Shown one piece after another: positions 58,834-64,000 of a DNA stretch of 64,000 nt; position 1 is the first letter of the stretch, and each line of letters begins with the position of its first letter. The notes below the pieces were generated by a model that saw only the letters and a program-made list of their open reading frames with translations, did not search any database and was not told the origin of the DNA. The translations under genes were made by a program, and so were the position numbers. This DNA comes from Aldehydirespirator sp965261105. Its GTDB lineage: Bacteria; Actinomycetota; Acidimicrobiia; Acidimicrobiales; Aldehydirespiratoraceae. Location of the stretch: the NCBI GenBank assembly GCA_965261105.1, contig CBDHCM010000006.1, positions 248,001 through 312,000 on the forward strand, written 5' to 3'.

Positions 58834-59883
58834 GTGACGCCGCTGCTCGAGGTCGAGGACGTCCAGATCTCGTACCGGCCCCGCCGCGGGCTGGTGTCGA
58901 GGCTGATACGAGCCCTGCGGTCCGACACCAGCGAGCCGGTGCCCGCGGTGCACGACGTCTCGTTCACCATCAATCCCGGCGAGACGGTGGCCCTCGTGGG
59001 CGAGAGCGGCAGCGGCAAGACCACCCTGGCCCGCTCCATCGCCGGGCTGATCCGGCCCCAGCGGGGGAGGCTGCGCTTCGACGGCACCGACATCACCGTG
59101 GGGGTGCACCGCCGGCCTCCGCAGATGCTGCGCCACATCCAGTACGTGTTCCAGAACCCGGCGTCGTCGCTCAATCCCCGCCGCAAGGTCCGCTACAACC
59201 TGGGCCGCACCCTCGAGGTGTTCTTCAACCTGTCCAAGGCCGCCAAGCGCGACCGCATGGCCGAGCTGCTGGCCGGCGTCCACCTCGACCCCGGCTACAT
59301 CGACCGCTACCCGCCCCAGCTCAGCGGGGGCGAGGCCCAGCGGGTGGCCATCGCCCAGGCCCTGGCCGCGGAGCCCAAGCTGATCCTGTGCGACGAGATC
59401 CTGTCGGCCCTCGACGTGTCGGTGCAGGACAACATCCTGGAGCTGCTGCGGGAGCTGCAGGCCAGGACCGACGTGGCCTACCTGTTCATCGCCCACGATC
59501 TGGCCGTGGTGCGCTGGCTGGCCGACCGGGTGGTGGTGCTGTACCACGGTCGCATTGTGGAGTCGGGCACCGTCGAGGAGATCTTCACCCCGCCCCATCA
59601 CCCCTACACGGCGCTGCTGCTCGACTCGATCCCCGGCAGGGGCGAGCACCAGGTGGCGGCGCTGGCCGAGGACGCCTCGACGGCGGGCGCCGCCCCCGAA
59701 TTCGGCTGCGCCTTCGAGCCCCGGTGCCTGCACCGCATCGCCGGGGTGTGCGAGGTCGACGCCCCGCCCCGCCTCCAGGACAGCGGAACCCACGATGTGC
59801 TGTGCCACCTCAGCGCCGCCCAGCGAGCGCCCCTTCAGACCCGATCCCCAGCCCTGACCGGAGGGACCGAGGACACGACATGA
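58834..59883 (+). CDS. ABC transporter ATPase, DppF/OppF type
   Basis: 349 residues from GTG 58834. Walker A GESGSGKTTLARS near residue 55, Q-loop QYVFQNPASSLNPRRK, signature QLSGGEAQRVAIAQALAAEP near 163, Walker B LILCDEILSALDVSVQ and H-loop FIAHDLAVV. The C-terminal FGCAFEPRCLHRIAGVCE is the OppF-type tail. It completes the five-component importer (binding protein, two permeases, two ATPases). It ends a few bases before a short region of mini-ORFs and the DapA-family gene, so that gene probably belongs to the operon. Confidence 0.94.
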   Translation: MTPLLEVEDVQISYRPRRGLVSRLIRALRSDTSEPVPAVHDVSFTINPGETVALVGESGSGKTTLARSIAGLIRPQRGRLRFDGTDITVGVHRRPPQMLRHIQYVFQNPASSLNPRRKVRYNLGRTLEVFFNLSKAAKRDRMAELLAGVHLDPGYIDRYPPQLSGGEAQRVAIAQALAAEPKLILCDEILSALDVSVQDNILELLRELQARTDVAYLFIAHDLAVVRWLADRVVVLYHGRIVESGTVEEIFTPPHHPYTALLLDSIPGRGEHQVAALAEDASTAGAAPEFGCAFEPRCLHRIAGVCEVDAPPRLQDSGTHDVLCHLSAAQRAPLQTRSPALTGGTEDTT

Positions 59884-60069
59884 CAGACGCCGCAAGTCCC
59901 CAGACTCGTTCGAGCAACCTCCCCCGACTCTGCCACCAATCCGGTGGCTAACCCGCGAGAAGTACGACCCCGATTCCCATAGCTGCACAGGAGCCCCGAT
60001 GACCGATGCCACCGACCTGCTGTTCTGCGTCGACGGCCCCACCGGGTCTGCTGTGCCGGACGATGCCCG
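59884..60069 (+). other. two mini-ORFs linking the transporter and the DapA-family gene
   Basis: ATG 59881 opens MTDAASPQTRSSNLPRLCHQ (23 codons) overlapping the end of the ATPase gene, and ATG 60000 opens MTDATDLLFCVDGPTGSAVP (24 codons), with AGGAGCC upstream and its TGA overlapping the next ATG (60070). The similar MTDA starts suggest remnants of a gene or a coupled leader peptide. Confidence 0.45.
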
Positions 60070-61020
60070 ATGAGCAACGAAGCTGATCGCCGAGAGCGGC
60101 TGCACGGCTGCTATGTGACTGTGCCCACCATGTTCCGCGACGACGATGAGCTGTCGGTCGACGTCGACGCCATGCGCAAGCACGTGAGCTTCCTGATCGA
60201 CGGCGGGATCACTGCCGGCACCGGCGTGCTGCTGGCCTGCGGCGCGGCCGGGGACTTCTCCACCATGACCTTCGACGAGCGGGTGGCGGTGACCTCTGCG
60301 GTGGTAGAGGAGGCCGCCGGCCGGGTGCCGGTGGTGATGGGCGGTCAGACCACCAGCACCAAGGAGCTGGTGCGCCTGGCCCGGGCCGCCGCCGACGTCG
60401 GCGCCGAGTTCATGCAGGTGTCGCCGCCGTTCTACTTCGCCCACACCGACGACGACTTCATGGAGCATGTGGCCGCGGCCGCCGCCGCCGCCGATATCGG
60501 GATGGTGGTGTACAACACCCACTGGACCAGCCTGGACATCTCCAACTCCCTCATCGACCGCCTGGCCACCCTCGGCACGGTGGTGGGCCTGAAATGGTCG
60601 ATGCCCGACAACGGCTTCATGGAGTTCGAGGGAGTGGTGGCCGACTACTCCGACCGGTTCTGCATCATCGACAACCAGCTGCGATTCCCCACGAGCCACA
60701 TGCTCGGCGCCAGGGGCATCGAGGTCCACATCTGCAACTTCTGGCCCGAGTGGGGCGTGCGGATGTGGGGCCTGCTCAACGACGGCCGCTACGTCGAGGC
60801 CCAGCACGAGCTCGTCAAGGTGGTGCTGCCATTCATGCGGCTGTGGACCGAGATGGAGGGCTACACCAGCGGCGACGGGCACCTCGACAAGCTGTGCATG
60901 GAGCTGGTGGGCCTGCCGTCGAGCCGCAGCCGCCCCCCGACCCGCGACATCCGCGACCTCTACCGGGAACAGGCCCGGGCCATGCTGCAAACCATCGGCA
61001 CCCCCAACGTCCCGGGCTGA
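60070..61020 (+). CDS. DapA/N-acetylneuraminate-lyase family aldolase or dehydratase
   Basis: 316 residues, TIM barrel. VTVPTMFRDDDELSVDVDAM opens the barrel; LLACGAAGDFSTMTFDERVA replaces the usual GTTGE block of the family; Tyr148 in VVYNTH and the Schiff-base Lys174 in VGLKWSMPD are the family catalytic pair. C-terminal residues are longer than in DapA. Dihydrodipicolinate synthase itself is unlikely because of the altered GTTGE motif and catabolic context. With the semialdehyde dehydrogenase at 50079, deamination or dehydration giving 2,5-dioxopentanoate is a reasonable hypothesis (hydroxyproline or sugar-acid routes), but not proven. Confidence 0.82.
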   Translation: MSNEADRRERLHGCYVTVPTMFRDDDELSVDVDAMRKHVSFLIDGGITAGTGVLLACGAAGDFSTMTFDERVAVTSAVVEEAAGRVPVVMGGQTTSTKELVRLARAAADVGAEFMQVSPPFYFAHTDDDFMEHVAAAAAAADIGMVVYNTHWTSLDISNSLIDRLATLGTVVGLKWSMPDNGFMEFEGVVADYSDRFCIIDNQLRFPTSHMLGARGIEVHICNFWPEWGVRMWGLLNDGRYVEAQHELVKVVLPFMRLWTEMEGYTSGDGHLDKLCMELVGLPSSRSRPPTRDIRDLYREQARAMLQTIGTPNVPG

Positions 61021-61040
61021 GGTTGGGCTGAGCCTGAGCC

Positions 61041-61413
61041 TCAGCCGCCGGGGCAAGGCAACGGCACCACGTGGTGGCGGCCGGTGTAGTCATGGCCCCG
61101 CAGGACCCCCACCTCACGCGGCTCATCGGGGGCATGGCGGGCACGGTCGCGGCCCGCATATAGAGGATTGCCGGTCACCCGCACGAACGGCACCGTGACC
61201 CGCGGCGTCAGCGCGATGCGTTGGCTGGCCGTGCGGTTGGGGACAGACCCGTGCAGCGTGTTCTCACTGAACAGCACCAGCAGCTGCGGCGCGAGATAGG
61301 TGCTGCCGCCCGGGTCCCAGAGATGATGGTGCGCGTCCACGAATCGGCCGGCCGGGATCGACAGCGTCCTCGCGGCGCAACGCGAGCCAGTCGAACCGGT
61401 CGAACTCCATCAA
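61041..61413 (-). pseudogene. chimeric pseudogene: amidohydrolase 5' end fused to a PhyH dioxygenase 3' end
   Basis: On the reverse strand, from the ATG at 61413, MEFDRFDWLALRREDAVDPG matches the start of the amidohydrolase at 48124. One extra base then shifts the frame, and MDAHHHLWDPGGSTYLAPQL continues from 61340. After QLL the sequence changes to VLFSENTLHGSVPNRTASQR IALTPRVTVP-type, the distal-His region of a PhyH-like dioxygenase, to the stop at 61041. Two unrelated gene pieces are joined at about 61275. Not functional. Confidence 0.75.
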
Positions 61414-61420
61414 GTCCTCC

Positions 61421-61906
61421 CTATCGCACCGACTCCGGTCTGCACCGGTGCTGTCGCAACTGTGCACTGCGGCTGGAATTGAACACCTTGCTGCGTAATG
61501 TCGAGTAGACGGTACCCGGAGGCTGGTCTATCAGCCTTGTGTTCTTGAAGTCCTGTTGGAGCGCCCGATCGTTGGAATAGAGCATCCGCGCTCCGCTGAG
61601 CTGCGCTAGTGCGATCACATGATGATCGTTGGACTTGCAGGATCCTGGGTCGCTGCTAGGGCGGCACTCCAAGCTTACTGCCAGCTGACCTACCGACAGG
61701 TCGTCAACACGCGTCAGTTTGCCCGCCAGTTCCAGTTGCTGGAGCCATCTTGCGGCTGTGGCTGACCCTAGCTCCCGCCTGAGCTTTCCTCCCACTACGA
61801 GTTGACCGTTCGGCCCCTCGATCCATCGGCGAAAACCCTGTCCAGCCGCTGAACTGCTGCCGTCCCAAAGCTCGCCAACTACGTTTGCGTCCACGATTGC
61901 GCACAT
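61421..61906 (-). CDS. PIN-domain-like nuclease partner of the upstream ATPase
   Basis: 161 residues. MCAIVDANVVGELWDGSSSA has the first PIN Asp at residue 6; GPNGQLVVGGKLRREL supplies a later strand and acidic residue; CKSNDHHVIALAQLSGARML and YSNDRALQQDFKNTRL near 90-120 carry the conserved Asn-Asp/Asp pair. This is the order of a PIN-fold Mg-dependent RNase. Its start codon lies three bases after the ATPase stop (TGA-GCC-ATG), indicating translational coupling. No VapB-like gene is adjacent, so the ATPase is the likely control partner. Confidence 0.72.
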   Translation of the reverse strand: MCAIVDANVVGELWDGSSSAAGQGFRRWIEGPNGQLVVGGKLRRELGSATAARWLQQLELAGKLTRVDDLSVGQLAVSLECRPSSDPGSCKSNDHHVIALAQLSGARMLYSNDRALQQDFKNTRLIDQPPGTVYSTLRSKVFNSSRSAQLRQHRCRPESVR

Positions 61907-61909
61907 GGC

Positions 61910-63301
61910 TCACAGATCAATGGAGCGCTGCAGCTCCTTCAGGAAGAACTGTCGATAGACGGGGGGAACATCGAGCAGGTTGCCTCGTTGGTCCACACGC
62001 AGGCTGTGGATCGTCACGTCCAATCCGCTTCGTTCGAAATACAGGATCGAGACGTCCTTCGGCTCCAGACCACCAACTCCGTCTCGGACCGACATGCGGA
62101 CGCGGTCGATGATGAAGTCGCTGTGGGTCTCGACGATCAGCCGGCGGTCGCGCCTCGAGCGGACAACGACCTCGCACAACAGGGTGCCGAGGGCCGCCTC
62201 GGCGCTGGGATGCAAGTGCACCTCGGGTTGCTGAACCAGCAGCGCCGGGGGGCTGTCCTCGCGCAGCAACTCGGTAGCGAGCGGCAGCACCTGGCTCACG
62301 CCGTAGCCCATGTCTGCGAGGTTGTGGAGCGGACCCTTGCGCCTCTTGTCGAACTTGCGTACCTGGATCTGGAACGGGTGAGAGGCGGTCTTGCCTAGCC
62401 GACGCACATTGATCTCGTCGAAGAGGCCCGCGGCGCCCCCGAACTCCTCAAGCCGGTACTTGAGCTGTTTCCAAACGTCGGGCTCGTGAAGCGACAGCCA
62501 CGCCAGGTACGTCGGCACGTAATCGCCCTCGGCATCGGGCGCTACTCGAGCGGGATCGTAGGTTCGCCGTGGCCGGGATCGTGTGGGCGCACTCGCGAAG
62601 GGCCTTGCCCGGTCGGGGCGACGGGACTGGCGCAGACGACCCCCCGAGAAGCGGCCGATCCGCTTCTGGATTTCGTCGGCGATCTCTGCCGTGAACTCCG
62701 GGGAGCCTGGGAGGGGCTCGACGGGCGGCGCCGACGGACGATTCTCGGCAGTGACCCGGCGAAGCTGCCACAGCGCCGAGTCCAGCGGCGGCAGAACGTC
62801 GGTGGCGTAGGCGGCGAAGGCGCGCCGATCGTCCGGCGCCTCGCGTCTCCACTCGCCCTGTGGTGCGCCACAGCGGATTCCACCGAAGCCAGCCTGGGTG
62901 AGGTCCTGCTCCAGCCAGTATCCGTCATGCGAAACGCGCCGCCGGACGGGTGCCGGTGCCGCGTGTTGCGGTCCGAACTCGACCTCCGCCCGGTAGGGCT
63001 TCGAGCGGGTTCCGACTCTTGGCATCAGCTGACGGATTTCGAAACGAGCAGCGAACCTCTCGGCGCGCGTTCCACGGCCGCCGGTGTCGTGGAGGATCTC
63101 GTCGAAGCTGCCCAGATCGTAGGGCTCCTCCTTGAAGTTGGGCACGCGGTCGGCGTAGACGGCATCCCACAGGGCGCGGATCATCGCCATCAGCGAACTC
63201 TTGCCGGTGCTGTTCTCCCCCACGAGCAGGGTGATCGGCGCGAGGCGCGCCGTCTGCTCCCCGCCGAAGCACCGGTAGCTGCTCACAGTGATGCTGTCCA
63301 T
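61910..63301 (-). CDS. AAA/ABC-type ATPase (OLD/RecF-like, DUF3696-type)
   Basis: 463 residues from ATG 63301, with GGGAGG upstream. MDSITVSSYRCFGGEQTARL and the Walker A LLVGENSTGKSSLMAMIRAL (residues 28-35 GENSTGKS) open an ABC-type head domain. NLADMGYGVSQVLPLATELL near 320 is the signature region, ALLVQQPEVHLHPSAEAALG near 350 is Walker B, and LIVETHSDFIIDRVRMSV near 385 the H-loop; the end VPPVYRQFFLKELQRSIDL is typical of DUF3696 proteins. OLD-like ATPases pair with nucleases in defence systems (e.g. Septu, PARIS). Here the partner is a PIN protein. Confidence 0.85.
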   Translation of the reverse strand: MDSITVSSYRCFGGEQTARLAPITLLVGENSTGKSSLMAMIRALWDAVYADRVPNFKEEPYDLGSFDEILHDTGGRGTRAERFAARFEIRQLMPRVGTRSKPYRAEVEFGPQHAAPAPVRRRVSHDGYWLEQDLTQAGFGGIRCGAPQGEWRREAPDDRRAFAAYATDVLPPLDSALWQLRRVTAENRPSAPPVEPLPGSPEFTAEIADEIQKRIGRFSGGRLRQSRRPDRARPFASAPTRSRPRRTYDPARVAPDAEGDYVPTYLAWLSLHEPDVWKQLKYRLEEFGGAAGLFDEINVRRLGKTASHPFQIQVRKFDKRRKGPLHNLADMGYGVSQVLPLATELLREDSPPALLVQQPEVHLHPSAEAALGTLLCEVVVRSRRDRRLIVETHSDFIIDRVRMSVRDGVGGLEPKDVSILYFERSGLDVTIHSLRVDQRGNLLDVPPVYRQFFLKELQRSIDL

Positions 63302-63473
63302 CGCCTGCCTCCCAGGATGCCTGCATCCCTCGCTTGTCAGCCTACGCTGCGGCGGCGGGACAGGCTGTCGCGCCATCACGGCCGCGGCGCCGTACTCTGC
63401 GACACGCGCCCAGTGGACTCACAAACGGGTCCCCCTCAGAGCTTCCGACGACGGTCTGGCATCCGTTCCAGTG
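63302..63473. other. divergent gap between the ATPase and the toxin-antitoxin module
   Basis: No gene seen. It must hold the ATPase promoter on the reverse strand; I could not assign one. Confidence 0.4.
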
Positions 63474-63504
63474 TATAGCTATGGCCACTGTCTATGGCTA
63501 TAAT
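63474..63504 (+). promoter_or_regulatory. palindromic operator overlapping the antitoxin -10 box
   Basis: TATAGC (63474-63479) and GCTATA (63497-63502) are inverted repeats; CTATGGC also occurs twice directly between them. TATAAT at 63499-63504 is a consensus -10 box. A dimeric antitoxin bound here would block transcription. Confidence 0.65.
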
Positions 63505-63536
63505 CTTTGGTGACCGCCTATCGGGGAGGATGTGAC

Positions 63537-63833
63537 GTGAAGACGGACGAACACGGCCAGAGGACGATTCCGGCAGGCGAGTTCAAGAACCGGTGCTTGG
63601 CGCTCATGGACGAGGTGAACGAGACCGGCGCCGAGATCGTCATCACGAAGCATGGCCGGCCGGTATCGCGGCTCGTTCCAGCGGAGCGGTCGGCGCCTGA
63701 GATGTGGGGGCGGTACCGGGAGCAGGTCCGCATCACGGGCGACGTCGTCTCGCCCGCTGTCCCGGCTGAGGACTGGGAAGCTGTCAGCAGCGCCGCCCGT
63801 GTGCTGGATCCTGACCTGCCCCGGCGCTCGTGA
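63537..63833 (+). CDS. Phd/YefM-family antitoxin
   Basis: 98 residues from GTG 63537, with GGGGAGGA six bases upstream. RTIPAGEFKNRCLALMDEVN, ETGAEIVITKHGRPVSRLVP is the Phd/YefM DNA-binding fold (beta strand, helix, then the TKHGRPVxxLVP hairpin). The C-terminal MWGRYREQVRITGDVVSP and WEAVSSAARVLDP should bind and cover the toxin. Its stop overlaps the toxin start (GTGA), the usual module layout. It should repress the operon through the palindrome at 63474. Confidence 0.9.
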   Translation: MKTDEHGQRTIPAGEFKNRCLALMDEVNETGAEIVITKHGRPVSRLVPAERSAPEMWGRYREQVRITGDVVSPAVPAEDWEAVSSAARVLDPDLPRRS

Positions 63834-64000
63834 TTCTTCTCGACACGCATGTGCTGATCTGGCTCGTAGCGGGATCGCCTCTCATCGGGCAGGAGGCTCG
63901 CCGCGAGATCCAGTCGGCGTGGGCACAGGGCGCCGCAGCTGTCTCATCGTTCGCGTTCTGGGAGATCGCCCTGCTCCACTCGGCAGGGCGCCTCGGCCTG
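63830..64000 (+). CDS. VapC-type PIN-domain toxin, 3' end outside the window
   Basis: The first 57 codons from GTG 63830: MILLDTHVLIWLVAGSPLIG, QEARREIQSAWAQGAAAVSS, FAFWEIALLHSAGRLGL. LLDTHVLIWL with Asp5 and the Glu in FWEIALL are the first acidic residues of a PIN nuclease, in the DTHVLIWL subgroup commonly paired with Phd-type antitoxins. The remaining catalytic part is beyond the window edge. Confidence 0.88.
   Translation, partial: MILLDTHVLIWLVAGSPLIGQEARREIQSAWAQGAAAVSSFAFWEIALLHSAGRLGL

Overview
The window looks like a chromosomal segment of a high-GC actinobacterium, most likely an Acidimicrobiia-type lineage. The evidence is the actinobacterial CrgA protein, a mycobacterial-type dCTP deaminase, a DUF222/HNH (13E12-like) protein, SLH-domain surface proteins with Asp-rich bodies, many GTG starts and strong GC bias at third positions. 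Taxonomy is inferred from gene content only.

Layout. 1-17 kb is mostly housekeeping and metabolism: a PLP aminotransferase (cut by the window edge), dcd, crgA, a thiolase-fold protein without its catalytic residues, DoxX, an EamA transporter, msrA, a D-aminoacylase-type amidohydrolase, acetyl-CoA synthetase, a HAD phosphatase, HtpX, a RelE/ParE-like protein beside a protein with an internal 300-bp duplication, YajQ, tRNA-Tyr with its 3' end and terminator duplicated, and a hipBA module with an operator array but a broken hipA. 17.9-27.9 kb is a striking block: two related SLH surface-protein genes in inverted orientation, each followed by the same kind of hairpin terminator, enclose four paralogous small membrane/coiled-coil genes and an AlbA_2 (Schlafen-like) regulator. 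A tyrosine integrase adjoins the second SLH gene, whose start has been lost. 28-39 kb is accessory DNA: IS1595 remnant, small ORFs, pyrE-like gene, a complete ISL3 element inserted in another coiled-coil paralog, a repeat-rich HNH protein, a repeat-rich methyltransferase and a second EamA transporter. 39-50 kb has DUF1214, TPR, DUF3179, amidase and amidohydrolase genes, a damaged vapBC and a 73-bp minisatellite. 50-61 kb is a catabolic island: semialdehyde dehydrogenase, PhyH dioxygenase, GntR regulator, a complete peptide/solute ABC transporter and a DapA-family lyase. 61-64 kb has a chimeric pseudogene, an ATPase-PIN pair and a phd/vapC-type toxin-antitoxin module.

Two features run through the whole window. 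First, at least ten genes encode short proteins with one N-terminal membrane helix followed by a coiled coil; nine share the C-terminal motif RERxARxEGxL, and most coils use 11-residue repeats that vary in number. Six of these genes share one promoter design (-35 box, exactly 17 bp, -10 box TAnnnT, then only 6-7 bp to the start codon), which predicts leaderless transcripts. Three others share an 18-bp-spaced promoter, and they plus a fourth share a conserved ~65-bp leader. This dispersed, co-designed family is the best candidate for an undescribed system. Second, short tandem duplications are extraordinarily frequent and often sit exactly on gene edges, copying start codons, ribosome sites, stop codons or a tRNA 3' end, or expanding in frame inside proteins.
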